DNA of 64,000 nucleotides from Glebionis coronaria (GCA_025667525.1 CM046876.1:530574538-530638537); one strand, 5' to 3'. Positions 10,120 to 23,281 are shown, counted from the stretch's first letter. Notes: generated from the sequence alone by a model not told the origin. Program-made: numbers and translations.

Positions 10120-11281
10120 CTCTTGTCGGGTCTCTCAGCTTCCCCGAACTCATCTCTCTCCTGCAGCATCTCCAGCTTACGTGTTGCATCAGCCACTTGT
10201 GCTACAGTGTTGAACGTAGCACACACCAGATTGTTTGCGACCGATGTGCGAAGAGCCCACCTAAAGTGGTGTGCCTGCTCTTCAGGAGTACATGCTGCTG
10301 CACCAAGGAAACCAGCTAAGCGGAGAAAGCGCTGCATGAAATCGTTGCTATTCTCCCCAGCTCTCCGTCGGATTCCATGGTACTCCCTCTTGAGCTTGTC
10401 TTGCTCAGCCTTGGGAAAGAACTGCTCCATCACCCTGTCCTTGAACTGAGCCCAAGTCAAACCAGCAACCCACTCGTCACCTCCCTCAGACTACATCAAC
10501 GCTAACCACCAATTTAGCACATCGCCTTCGAACCGATAGCATGCCAGCCTCGCCTTGTACGCGAGGTCACAACCCATAGCATTGAAAATCTTCTTGATGT
10601 GAGCCAACCAGCTTTCAGCATCACTGGGGCTATCTGTCTTCTCAAAAGCTCGAGGACGGAGCTTGTTGAATCTCTCCAGCCATACTGCTAATGTCACTGG
10701 AGGAGGAGGAGGAGGTGCCTGGTTATGCTGCTGATTGTTGGCAGCTTGAACCTCAGCCCTGATGTCGTTCCTCAGTTGAGGAAGCAAAGCTTGCATTGCA
10801 GCTTGGATTGCAGCATTGAGTTGTTCCTGTTCGCGTGTAAGAACCATCTGACAGTATAACATGAAACATATGATTAAATAGATCAAAACATAAAATATAT
10901 ATACATGAAAAAAAATTTATACCAAAATTCAAGAGAAAAATTTTATGCAAGAAAATTTTGTGTATGAATGCATGATGTAGTTTTATGAAAACTTTTGTAT
11001 GCTCGAGAGTGAACGCCTATGGTCAGTTCACGCAAAATAAAAGACATGGCGAGGGGACGCATATGGGTCGGTCCCAAATTTAAAAGTTTCGATAAAACAC
11101 ATGCGACTAAATAGGGTCAGTCCTGTACCAACCATTAGTTACTCATAAACCTGCGACAATGACATATATGTGTATGCATAAAAATGATGAATGCATGAAA
11201 ACGACTGTCAGTTCTAGGAAGACCATAGTGACTACCCACTAATCACAAGTCATATTTTGAGAGCCTACAGGTCGAAGCCTT

Positions 11282-11294
11282 GGCTCTGATACCA
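11282..11294 (-). other. Primer-binding site of Gypsy-1
   Basis: The minus strand reads TGGTATCAGAGCC four bases after the 5' LTR, the initiator-Met tRNA type. It fixes the element's orientation. The leader between it and gag (10848-11281) has no coding content. Confidence 0.9.
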
Positions 11295-11298
11295 TAAT

Positions 11299-13192
11299 TA
11301 TAACACCCCATTTTGATAATGGAATGTCACGCGTAATTATGGCATTTCATCAAAGCATACAAGGAAAAATGTCTAAACATTACATGACCATAAAAGGAAA
11401 ATACCGGAATCAAACATCGGTAGTCCAAAAGTAAAGCTCATCACACACAAACATAAGTACTGTAAAGGAAAGGACTAAACAATGTCCATAGCAAGAGTAT
11501 CAAAGTAAAGATAATGCATAAAGTAAAGAAAGGCTAGAAAGCTTCCATTCCATATGCACGTACGCTTAAAGTCTACGAGCGTCCCTGAGTACCTGCCGTT
11601 TTGGGAACATAGAAAAGGAAAACGGCTTAGCAATACGCTCAGTGCACGGATGTACAATAAAGCATGAATAGGATAAGCATATAACATATAACAACGAAAG
11701 AAACTAAGTCCCGAATAACCTGGTTAAGTCTTGGTAAAACTGGTTTTATAGTTTAAAAAGCCTTATGTTTATCTTATAAAAACTGTTTAGCATATTCTAC
11801 CATTAGCCAATATAGGTCATGAAAATCCATCGTGCATAAATACTCGGAGGGGTGACCTCATCATGCAAATTAGAGGGGCTGCCTCTAATTTAATATACTG
11901 GTTTTGGGTAGGAGGGATCAGCTCCTTGTGAAGGATGCAAGGCACACACCACATTCACACTGAGTAATCTGCTGAAAAACATGTAACTAGGATGCACCCA
12001 TACGCCCCACATGATAAATATAATAATATGGCCAAAAGCTGAAGGGACGCCACGAGCAATCACTCCGCCGTGGTGAAGTCATAACATCAGTGCCTCTAAT
12101 GTTATGGTTATGGTACCCCCATAACTAGGTGAAACTGGTCATGCATGTATATGGCTATAGGTATTCTAAATTAAACATAAGCAAGTTAAACATATAAACT
12201 TATACTACGGGAAAACATTTGGCTGCATACGGGAAATCCTAATAAGGAAAGAATGTCCATACTGAAAGGACGGGAATCCGTACCTTATGTCCAGTGAACG
12301 AAGAAGACGAACTGAGGAGAGTCCTACTTCGGTATCACTAATGCTACATAAATACATACGTGAATAAGTATCTGATTACTAAATACGTAACTGGTTTTAT
12401 ATCATGTCTTAGCTTATTTTATACGTTCATTTTATGTTTTACTGTTTTAAGCCTTAAACTGTGTTTATCTTATATTCTGATTAAGTATTTCTGGTATTTC
12501 ATGTATTATTATACTTACTATGTAATAATAAGTAACTTTCTAAAAATAGCAGGTTTCCTAAAATAGAAAGTTTCTAAAAATAGAAAGTTACCAAAAATAG
12601 AAAGTTTCCAGAAATAGAATGTTTCCAAAAATAGAAAGTTTCCAAAAATGGAAAGTTTCCAAAAATAGAATTACTGCTTAAAATAGATAACTTTCTAAAA
12701 ATAGAAAGTTTCCATAAATAGATTAGCTGCCTTAATTGAATAAGTTTCTAAAAATAGAAAGTTTCCATAAATAGATTAGCTGCCTGAATTAAATAAGTTC
12801 TAAAAATAAAAAGTTTCCATAATTAGATATAAGTTGGTTAAATAAGCTAAGTATATAATCTTAAGTGTTTTCTGATTATTTTTCTAAGTCATAATGATAT
12901 AAGGTATAGTTTATTAATTATTACATGTAATTTAAATAAACTATAGGTTAAAAGTATTTAATTAAATATATCATGTTTTTAATTAAATATAGTTAAATAC
13001 TTAGGTTATAACATGTATTATTAACTATTAATAAAATAACCTAATTCATGTTAATTAATTAATTATAACCATGGTTTTTAATAATTAATTAATTATAAGG
13101 TTTAGAAAATATAAATACTTAGGTTAAAATTTCCATGATCTAATAATTAAATTATAACCTAAGTCATGTTTTATTAAATTAATCATGTCATA
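11299..13192 (-). repeat. Gypsy-1 5' LTR, truncated
   Basis: This is collinear with 3038-4932 of the other LTR, including the hairpins and 17-bp repeats. Homology ends at TCATGTCATAT, after which host exon sequence begins. The missing 1.04 kb corresponds to 4933-5970 of the intact LTR and is the 5' part of the LTR in element orientation, where U3 and the promoter normally lie. This copy has therefore probably lost its promoter. Confidence 0.85.
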
Positions 13193-14293
13193 TCTTTGTC
13201 ATGTGAACGGTTTCTCGAGTTGGTTCATAAAATAAAGAAGTATATTTCTAATACGAAGAATTTTTCATCTGCAACCTCCATGGTGGATCACAAATCTTCA
13301 TGGTATGTCTCACCAGATACTAAAATATTATAGAGTTTGTGACCTTCTAAAAGTCACGCTATCTACTCAACTCTTCTACTATACAGGTCCATGGCAATGA
13401 ACTTCCCGGGGTGGTTTTATTTTGTTGCATTACTACTCCCTGGTAATAATCTCAGTGACAGCTATATATGTCAGGTAGATGAAGACAACCAGCAACAGCT
13501 AGCATTTTGTTCAGCTGCTGTAGCATGGTACATTGCATGGATTCTTGATCCCGTTGATAAATCAGTTTCTTGTTTATTAGCTGAGAAGTTGGAAAAATTA
13601 TCAAGGACGTCAATTAATAAGCATTCGAGTTCATCTGAACATAGAAAAGCAGCAGGTGATTATTCTATAAAGCTAAAGAAACCCAAAACTAATGACAAAG
13701 CCGATGTGGGTCAGGTTATTCGACTTTGGCTTGAGGAGTTCCAAAGCGTAAAAACAATTAATATACAGAATAATGTAATGTTTAGAAGGATTATATTAGG
13801 TATTTTGATTGGATGCTCGGATTTGTTAAGTGAAGATGGATATGAGTTGTTTCTTCATTATGTTGCAACTGGTACAATACCTCAGTCAACCGAAAGTCAA
13901 CATGCTAAATTAAAGAATAGAAGATGGAACAATAAAAAACAAGAAATTTTTATCACAAAGATTGATAAATGCAGCCGAAAGGACGCAGTTGCATGTGCTT
14001 GTATCGTTTTCCAGATACCTGCTATTGTAGAAAGGATGTCAGATTCAGTATCTGAGACCCGGGAGATCGCAGTTGATTTTAATTACAAGATCAAACTGAA
14101 GGTTCTTAAATATCTGCTTAAGTGCGTCAAGAGGTTGCTTGAGTTTGAATTTGATCAAAATAATGATATCTTGCTTAAGGATCTAACAAAAGAATGTTGC
14201 GGTGGAGACGTAAAGGAAAAGATGTTTTTTCATGGTTACAAAGACCTTGACGATGCTATTAATGCGATCGCTAGTAAGTTACCTCATCTGTAG
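13193..14293 (+). pseudogene. 3' part of an unrecognised plant gene (two exons, 5' end lost)
   Basis: The frame is already open at the Gypsy-1 junction (LSCERFLELVHKIKKY..., to 13302). A GT-AG intron lies at 13303-13386 (TCATG|GTATGT, ACTATACAG|GTCC), and a long exon runs to TAG at 14291-14293. The joined part is about 335 residues. It begins with a short hydrophobic stretch (GWFYFVALLLP), is then mostly hydrophilic and helical with Lys-rich patches (KLKKPKTNDKAD, KLKNRRWNNKK) and repeated Leu/Ile segments, and has no motif I can name. It has no internal stop, so loss may be recent, or the gene may be functional in part. A start at 13391 is possible (MAMNFPGW), but the upstream exon argues that the real start lay further 5'. 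The candidate first exon is at 2913-2936, now 10 kb away behind Gypsy-1. Confidence 0.55.
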
Positions 14294-14699
<406 letters not shown>

Positions 14700-17232
14700 T
14701 GTCACACCCCACCATGGCGGAATATGAGGCATGGCGTATGGATATCATCACAACAATAGCGTGTCTATAGGGAGAACTATATGAAATATAAATGTCATAA
14801 AAAGGTGACACAATGACATGACAATATCTCAAACAACGCAGGCGTCTAGGTAAGTAGGTAACAGGCCTACCTCTTACTAAAGACATTCAAATAACACACA
14901 TCAAACATATAGGTGTCTAAAAAGTATCACTTATAAATAAAGACTAAGAGGAAAGGGATTCCTCCTAACGTAATCCTAGCAGCCTCTAGACTCTAGCCAC
15001 TTATAACATCATCCTTCTCAACTATCCCACCTGAAAATGACACTAAAATCTGTCAACATAAAGTTGGTGAGAACATAGGTTTAAAATACTGAAAACATCT
15101 TAAGAACCCTTAACAACCGTTGTAAATAGTTGAAGAAAACAAGTTAAAGCAATGGACCATAATGTGATAATCATGTTACATACAACTACAAACAAAGCAC
15201 AATTATATCAGTCAAGAACACACAATAAGAAAAATGCACCACACTATCCGGATCTTTCCCACACCACAAGTGGAAGATGAACCATATCCCCGTCGAGATA
15301 TCTTGCCTCCGAGGAGACGATGTACAGAACCAAGAACTCAGGACGGATCGCGCCCCACGCTCCACATACATCACAACTGGTCCCATAGACACCCATACAT
15401 CTATGAACCATACCAAAATATAATCCAATCAAGATTCACATATCAAAACACATATAAGAACACATAACAAAACACATAAGCATGCATGTTACACGATAAC
15501 ACATCTATGTCCAAACATTTATAAAAATATAGTACCAAAACATTTTAAGAACACCACAAGTGTCATATCCATCCCATACTAGATGAAAACATTTAAAAAC
15601 TCAGTGAAATTAGGACTATGAGCACACCTGATAGCACAACAAGCTAGCACTCCTGCAAACCTATAAAATCATACACAAAACCCTTAGCTCAGGTCTTAAC
15701 ACCCAAGTTAAGTAACAATAAAGAAGATGAATCTAATCCCCCAATCCCCACTATCTAGTTCTCCCACTACAAGCTATTCTATACGTAAAAATACAGTTTT
15801 TTCCCGATACGGTTTACTAGTCACTAAAGGATCACATGAAGTGAACTTATCACCACCCTTGACTCCTCCCCTACTGTAGTTATGTTTTTCTATGATCTAA
15901 GAACTCCAAAAACCAATTTTACTTTCTACTTACACATTTAACCCTTTCGTTTAGTCTCTATGCCAAGAGTCGTTTTCATAAAGCTGATTTTCTGTACATG
16001 CTAAATGTTTGACACCAAAAGCCCGACCTAAACACCATAAGTTTTATTGAAAACCTCCAGTGCTTTCATATATATTATAAAGAGTTCCCAAATCAAAAAT
16101 ATTTGGCTATCTCATTGGTTTGGTTAGGTTTTGACTCAAATACCTGAAATCCAAATTTATTCCTAAACAGCGCACTGTTTTTGTAAAAATTGTTTGACGA
16201 CCTTCCCGAACTCCATTTTCGACTAACCTTACATTTTTGAAAAGTAGACTCTCTGAAATTAATTCTAAAAAAAGAAATTCGAACAAAGGTGCTACCTACT
16301 GTCCGGAACAGTCGACACAAGACAGTCCTAAAAATCAGATTGTTTTACGCCTTTATGCACTAACCCTATAAACATCATTAATTATCCCTAAATTCTTAAA
16401 ACAACCCTTAAAATCATTAATGGATCTTAATTACTATATTTTTACAGAAAATTAATAAAAACATAATCATCTTAATGATGTTTAATTAACATTACAGTTA
16501 AGATTAATTAATAAAAACATTAATTGAATAATGGTTTTGAAGGATTTACCTTAGAAACAATTGGAAGATCATGATTTTTGGAACCCTAATTGTTCCCCAT
16601 TAATAAAATATACTGAATAAAGGCTTAGGGAAAAGATAAATTCGTTTTTTGGGGTTATAGGACTCTTATTTATGGTTACATCCAACCCATAGTCCTACTA
16701 GTACTCAAATTGGGGCCCTTTTCCCTTACTTAAGCATAAGTCGGCCCAAAACCAAGCCTAAACCCCTTAGGCCGACTATTATACCCCATATACTGATATT
16801 TAATCATTACTACACTAAATGGTAGTCTCGAGTTACTTTTGGACCAAAACCTGAAAGCCTTACGTTAATTTTTCGACTTTTTATGCGATTTTCGAACTAG
16901 CCTTCATTTCTAAAAGTTTCTAAATATGGAAAGTAACTCTAAAACTTATGTAATACATATAATATATACTTAATACATACATACAATATTCGATACGCAC
17001 ATGATACCTTATAAAACGATATCCGAACTTTCCCGCAATACATTTCTGAACTCATTTCATTTCGTTTCGTTTCCAACTTGTACCATGATTTACACATCAT
17101 GTAAATCATTTCATTCTTCCTTATTCCAAAAATCACTCATAAGAACATATGAAATATATTGTGCACACAACCTAACACATAATTAGCGGTTAACGGGTGA
17201 CAACTGACCTCGCCAAAACCCGAGTTGTCACA
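14700..17232 (-). repeat. LARD-like 3' LTR
   Basis: 2533 bp, closely similar to 18954-21501 with scattered substitutions and small indels. A 77-codon frame at 15234-15467 is matched in the other LTR (19498-19731), but it is conserved only as LTR sequence. Confidence 0.9.
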
Positions 17233-18953
17233 TCATCCACTCCTAATAGAAATCTCGTCCTGAGATTTACTCTCAAACTCAAACTTATTCTCAACAAACA
17301 AATGGGGATATATATCCCTCATAAAACCTTCACGTTCAAACATGAACTCAATTTATACTAAAATTATTTCAACCAACGACACATGAGCCTTAACCGTCTG
17401 CGAGGAAACTTATCAAAACCATAAAGTTATGTAACCAACCTAACTAAATCTCGCAACTCATCAAACAAGAACTGTCTTGAAACCAAGTTAGGAGCCGCCA
17501 CATAAGTCGACGGGTTTGAAAGTGTCACCCCTATTTTAGCCTTAGTCATAAATACCATAAATCAAAACTCATCAAAATATAACCATGTATTCTAAGATAT
17601 AAAGAACTCTCAAATACCTATCCTTAATCAGCACCATGTTAGCCCTCTAAGTGTCCACTATCTCGAAATACCCAAAACGCGAGTTTAAACCTTGTCGTAC
17701 AAACATTAACCTTGAACTCGACACTTGAACAATTAATTAGACCAAGCTAATGACCCCCATTGACTATGCATTCTGATTATTTGAAAATGATGCTCCGAGT
17801 ACATAATTTTAGGCTTTTGAATCACTCAAAAAGCTTTTAAAACGAGTAAGTTATTACCAAAACGATTTTACTCAAAATCTGCCCAACACTAGTGACGGTC
17901 CTGACAATATAACCCTAATCCGATTTTTTTTTGAAATAAACAAGCCATGCTTATATGTTAAAGAACTTATATTACACCTTATTTCAAATATCGCTTCGAT
18001 ACTTTACCCTTATTTCACCGACTACCAACAACTATTTTAACTATTTGCAAATTCCATTTTTTTACCACGTAAGACTCAAAACATAAGATATTGTTATCCC
18101 AAAAAGAATTCTCCACCTTCTCAATAGCCTCTATACAAGAGTACCGTTTTACAGACGAACACGTGAAATGGGGACTAGAGAAATGCGCTACTACGGAAGT
18201 TGAACATCTCAAAGAGAAACAAACTAGCAAACCATCCCAAAAATACAATCGATAAATAGAAGGGAATTATACATATAGGCATTGGCATACATACACTCAA
18301 ATCCATCCAACATATACTATAAAAAGCATGTATTAACCCTCTTTCATGCAATCATACTTGAAAATCCATTGGTGTTGTGGCACATATATAATTACGTAGG
18401 CCTCCATGATTATACATGTTATCTTTCACCAATGTACTCCCTCCTATGATGACACTTATAAGGATCAATACTACATATAACACATCAATCTATCAACTCA
18501 AATAAGCACATAGATCCTACAACTCATATAAGCACATAACCACAACATAAAATAAGGTCCAAAGTCCATGTATTAAAATAACGTAGCCAATGCATGAAAC
18601 ACATAAAATCGTAATCCAACTGAACCATCATAGACAATATTCAAAATGTATAAAGAAACATGAAAGCCTAATCAAACGAAATCAAACAATGACTAGTGTA
18701 TACGACTATGTTTCAATCCATACTAGTAAAAATATTCGATAAGAAAAAATCATAAATACGAATCGACAATATTCAGAAAATATCAATCAGTATCATAAAA
18801 GTAGCTCATATAAAAAATACGGAATTTAGCGTTTAATCACATAATATACTATAATGCACATGTACTCCTATGACACCTATATGCAGGGACCTTTAAGCTA
18901 TAGACTATGCTAGGCAACCTAATTCTCTATAACCATTGTCTTTGATACCATTC
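17233..18953 (-). other. LARD-like interior, non-coding
   Basis: 1.72 kb between the LTRs. The only frame of any length (18015-18248, minus) resembles nothing retroviral. I see no protease, RT, RNase H or integrase motif in either strand. Confidence 0.75.
18940..18950 (-). other. Primer-binding site of the LARD-like element
   Basis: The minus strand reads TGGTATCAAAG three bases after the LTR, close to the initiator-Met site TGGTATCAGAGC. Gypsy-1 uses a similar site. Confidence 0.75.
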
Positions 18954-21501
18954 TGTCACACCCCGCCGTGGCGGAAACACGGGGCGAGACGTATGGATAT
19001 CATCACAACAATAGCGTGTCTATAGAGAAAACTATATGAAATAGAAATGTCATAAAAAGGTGACACAATGTCATGACAATATCTCAAACAATGCGGGCAT
19101 CTAGGTAAGTAGGTAAAAAGCCTACCTCTTACCAAAGACATTCAAATAACACACATCAAACATATAGGTGTCTACAAAGTATAACTTATTCAAACATTAA
19201 ATAAAGACTAAGAGGAAAGGGATTCCTCCTAATGCATTCCTAGCAGTCTCTAGACTCTAGCCACTTCTAACATCATCCTTCTCAACTACCCCACCTAAAA
19301 ATGACACTAAAATTTGTCAAGATAAAGTTGGTGAGAACATAGGTTTAAATTACCGAAAACATCTTAAGAACCCTTAACAACCGCTGTAAATAGTTGAAGA
19401 AAACAAGTTAAAGCAATGAAACATAATGTGATAATCATGTTACATACAACTATAAACAAATCACAATTATATTAGTCAAGAACACACAATAAGAACAATG
19501 CACCACTCTATCTGGATCTTTCCCACACCACTAGTGGAAGATGAACCATATCCCCGTCGAGATATCTTGCCTCCGAGGAGACGATGTACAGAACCAAGAA
19601 CTCAGGACGGATCGTGCCCCACGCTCCACACACATCACAACTGGTCCCAAAGACGCCCATACATCTATGTACCATACCAAAACATAACCCAATCAAGATT
19701 CATATATCAAAACACATATCAGACCACATAACAAAACACATAAGCACGTATGTCACACAATAACACATCTATGTCCAAATATTTATAAAAATATAGTACT
19801 AAAACATTTTAAGAACACCACATGTGTCATCTCCATCACATACTAGATGAAAACATTTAAAAACTCAGTAAAAATAGAACTATGAGCTCACTTGATAGCA
19901 CAACAATCTAGCACTCCTGCAAACCTATAAAATCATAAACGACACCCTTAGCTTGGGTCTTAACACCCAAGTTAAGTAACAATCAAGGAGATTAATCTAA
20001 TCCCCTAATCCCCACTATCTAGTTCTCCCACTACAAGCTCTTCTATACGTAAAAATCCAGTTTTTCCCCGATACGGTTTACTAGTCACTAAACGATCACA
20101 TGAAGTGAACTTATCACCACCCTTGAGTCCTACCCTACTCTAGTTATGTTTTTCTATTATCTAAGAACTCCAAAAACCAAATTTACTTTCTACTTACACA
20201 TTTAACCCTTTTGTTTAGTCTCTACGCAAAGAGTCGTTTTCATAAAGCTAATTTTATGTATATGCTAAATGTTTGACACCAAAAGCCCGACCTAAACACC
20301 ATAACTTTTATTGAAAACCTCCAGTACTTTCATATATATTATAAAGAGTGCCCAAATCAAAAATCTTTGGCTATCTCATTCGTTTGGTTAGGTTTTGACT
20401 CAAATACCTGAAATCCAAATTTATTCATAAACAGCACATTGTTTTTGTAAAAATTATTTGACGACCTTCCCGAACTCCATTTTCGACTAACCTTACATTT
20501 TTGAAAATTAGACTCTCTGAACTTAATTTTAAAAAAGAAAGAAACTCGACCAAAGGTGCTACCTATTGTCCGGAACAGTCGACACAAGACAACCCTAAAA
20601 ATCAGACTGTTTTACGCCTTTATGCACTAACCCTCTAAACATCATTAATTATCCCTATATTCTTAACACAAACCCTAAAATCATTAATGGATCCTAATTA
20701 GTATATTTTTACAGAAAATTAATAAAAATCTAATCATCTCAATGATGGTTAATTAACATTACAATTAAGATTAATTAATAAAAACATTAATTAAATAATG
20801 GTTTTGAAATATTTACCTTAGAAACAATTAGAAGATCATGATTTTTGGAACTCTAATTGTTTCCCATTAATAAAATCTACTGAATAAAGGTTTAGGGAAA
20901 AGATAAATTCATTTTTGGGGTTTTAGGACTCTTATTTATGGTTAAATCCAACCCATAGTCCTACTAGTACTGAAATTGGGCCCCCTTTTCCCATACTTAA
21001 GCATAAGTGGGCCCAAAACCAAGCCCAAACCCCTTAGGCCGACTATTATACCCAATATACTGATATTTAATCATTACTACACTAAATGGTAGTCTCGAGT
21101 TAGTTCCAGACCAAAAACCTGAAAGCCTTACGTTAATTTTTCGACTTTTTACGCGATTGTCCGAACTAACCTTCATTTCTAAAAGTTTCTAAATATGGAA
21201 AGTAACTCTAAATCTTATGTAATACATATAATATATACTTAATACATACATACAACATACGATACGCACATGAAACCTTATATAAACGATATCTGAACTT
21301 TCCCGCAATACATTTCTGAACTCATTTCATTTCGCTTCGTTTCCAACTTGTACCATGATTTACACATCATGTAAATCATTTCATTCTTCCTTATTCCCAA
21401 AATCACTCATAAAAACATATGAAATATATTGTTCACACAACCTAGCACATAATTAGCGGTTAACGGGTGACAACTGACTCGCCAAAATCCGAGTTGTCAC
21501 A
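18954..21501 (-). repeat. LARD-like 5' LTR
   Basis: 2548 bp with the same termini as the left copy. It is followed by the target duplication ACCCA and then unique host DNA. Confidence 0.9.
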
Positions 21502-21506
21502 ACCCA

Positions 21507-22278
21507 CTTGAATACATTTCCTAGTTCTACTTCCAGTTGATCATTTCCAAACACCCCAAATGATAACTAGATCAGTAGTCTAGGCCTCATCAAGCGGGCA
21601 TTACACCATGGCAGGAAACGGTGATCTGCATCATCCACTGTATTCTAGGATTTAGTCAATTAGAAAGGTTCCTATTGACAAAGTATTAGGCCCTCTGTAT
21701 GCACTATAGTCTGCTATAACGTGTTATCCAACGCATAACCTGTATCTCCCTCATGTATATAGCAGGCTATAGCATATAAATAGGATTTCTCTCATTTCTA
21801 AACACACAAACATAGGACTACACAGTTTAGCACTGTTTCATTGCTTCCGTCTCCAATACCAAACACTCATTTTGCAATCAGAATCAAGCATTCCCATTGA
21901 GCACCCATATTCATCACATTCTTGGTCTTTCTCACTTTGATAGACATTAATTTGTATCTAACTAGCTCAATTATGATTTTACACCGTGCCTCTACATTCA
22001 TGGTCTCAGCCTTGAAAATTCTCAAATTTCTACAAGCCTCAATCATAAGATAATATTAATAATATATGAGAGTAAGTGTCAGGATGAAACTCTATGTACC
22101 GCCGCCCTCTAACAACAAAATGTGAAAAGAAAACTATTTTTAGATTTGCATTTGTAGCATGCGTTTAAATGAAAACTTTTACTGTATAGGCACGTATACC
22201 TGAGTTTTGTGCATATTATTTTTAGTTTTGCATATGTAACATGCTACATGATACTTGAGTTTTGTGCATATTAAACAG
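21507..22278. other. Intergenic, possible promoter remnant
   Basis: No ORF. A TATAAATA at 21775-21782 followed about 30 bp later by a pyrimidine-rich, ACACA-containing stretch resembles a plant core promoter, and might be that of the RimP copy or of an old LTR. Two copies of CTGAGTTTTGTGCATATTA-like sequence lie near 22190-22275. Confidence 0.3.
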
Positions 22279-22973
22279 ATAAAAACATGTGAGGTCGGGT
22301 TCTCCTGATATGTAAGATATTAAAGCTTTCTCAAAAGCGTACCAAGAGCGGCTAAATGAGGCTGAAGCTGCTGGATCTATTCCTGTTGATATATCACTTG
22401 AGTCACTTCCCTTTATATTATATGTCAGTTTCAGATTGAGTGGATTGGGCAGGTTGGGGGACGGGTCAAAACTGGTAAGTTTTCAAGACAGATCCAAAAA
22501 AATTGGGTTAAGCACCAAAAACGCTGTATTAGAGAACCTAGAATGTGATTGTGGTCCTATTTACCCATTGCGAATATAATGAAGATGAGACACAAAAAAG
22601 AAATAACTTAAGAAGATGATACAAGCAAATGAAATATGTTTGACATTTGTCTCTTTTTCAGTAGGTATCTTCACCTGGACTTGAGAGGGTTGTTTGAATT
22701 CCGCAGGATCTTAAAAGATTTAAAGAGAGCGCTATGTATGTGAAATACATGACACTGGTAGATAATGATGCCATATCCTCTAAGCGTGACAGTGTTTTAA
22801 GGCTTGACTATTTTGACCTGGAAGCAAAATGTTGCACTCGGGGTTTAGCAGACGTAAGACTTAATCGAGATAAGACTGGGAAAGGAAGACCCCTTAGCAA
22901 AAAACAAAGGGAGTAGCGACTAAACACTCCTTTCGAGTCTTTGCTTCTAGTTAGGATTCATGCAGAATTTTGA
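22279..22973 (+). pseudogene. RimP (UPF0090) ribosome-maturation protein pseudogene, 3' part
   Basis: RimP helps mature the 30S ribosomal subunit; plants carry nuclear RimP-like genes, probably for organelle ribosomes. The first exon segment is at about 22283-22402 (KAFSKAYQERLNEAEAAGSI, then PVDISLE). The second, after TTTTCAGTAG|, runs 22665-22973, starting with the family hallmark VSSPGLERVV and containing GKGRPLSKKQRE near the C-terminus. Three in-frame stops are present: TAA at 22313-22315, TGA about ten codons into exon 2 (VV|IPQD), and TAG at 22914-22916 where a Trp is expected. The first exon has no GT donor after SLE. The natural end is the TGA at 22971-22973. The N-terminal half was not found. 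It is a clear pseudogene; a functional copy should exist elsewhere. Confidence 0.8.
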
Positions 22974-23281
22974 GGATGTATAATTTGCTAGAATGTAAAA
23001 TCTTTTTGTATGGTTGTATCTTCTTGTATTTTCTCGTGTTCTTAGAATTTTTAGAATCGGATATAACAATAATTTGAGGTTTTTATACTTATTTCTTCAA
23101 AAACTCGATAAAAAGTTACCACCGGAGAATAAGTTAAATTTTTCTTAATGATGTCAGTCGTACTACCTAAAAAATTTCTGTGATTTGCATTTGCTTATTT
23201 GAAGGTGTTAATTTTATGATCACATTTTTTGTTATAAGTTATTAGCATCGACTTAAACACACTATGCATTCGCATGAAGCC

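Larger units (their letters stand above)
9525..10847 (-). pseudogene. Gypsy-1 gag split by three in-frame introns
   Basis: Gag starts at the ATG at 10845-10847 (MVLTREQEQLNAAIQAAMQ), preceded by TTATACTGTCAG, which looks like a splice acceptor. Capsid-like sequence follows (WLAHIKKIFNAMG, WAQFKDRVMEQFFP, RWALRTSVANNLV). One TAG lies at 10491-10493. The first frame ends at a GT splice donor at 10119/10118. Three GT-AG introns of 84, 61 and 73 bp (10036-10119, 9825-9885, 9672-9744) separate four coding segments whose phases (2, 2, 1) match exactly. The last segment leads in frame into the CCHC zinc knuckle. Without splicing each frame closes at once. What is visible: matching phases, consensus splice ends and a Gln/Asn-rich linker in the small exons. 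That these introns are used in vivo is inferred. Confidence 0.75.
3038..13192 (-). mobile_element. Gypsy-1: chromovirus LTR retrotransposon, 5' LTR truncated
   Basis: This is a minus-strand Gypsy element of about 10.2 kb. In element order it has a truncated 5' LTR (11299-13192), primer site, leader, intron-containing gag, protease, RT, RNase H, integrase with a C-terminal chromodomain-like segment, polypurine tract, and a complete 3' LTR (3038-5970). Long LTRs and a C-terminal chromodomain fit the Tekay/Del group of chromoviruses. The main in-frame lesions are single stop codons, so it decayed mainly by point mutation. About 1 kb of the 5' LTR is missing at 13192, where host gene sequence begins, so no target duplication can be scored. 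Confidence 0.85.
14700..21501 (-). mobile_element. LARD-like non-autonomous LTR retrotransposon
   Basis: Two LTRs (14700-17232 and 18954-21501), each starting TGTCACACCCC and ending GAGTTGTCACA, flank a 1.72-kb interior with no gag or pol. A primer site next to the right LTR sets the orientation to minus. The 5-bp target duplication ACCCA is perfect (14695-14699 and 21502-21506), so this is one clean insertion. Long LTRs, a non-coding interior and a total of 6.8 kb fit the LARD class. The autonomous partner is not in the window. Confidence 0.9.

Noticed and set aside
15234..15467. Short ORF present in both LTRs of the LARD-like element (also 19498-19731)
   Set aside because: The two frames agree only because the LTRs are copies of each other. 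Composition is His/Pro/Arg-rich, and no known motif or promoter is present.
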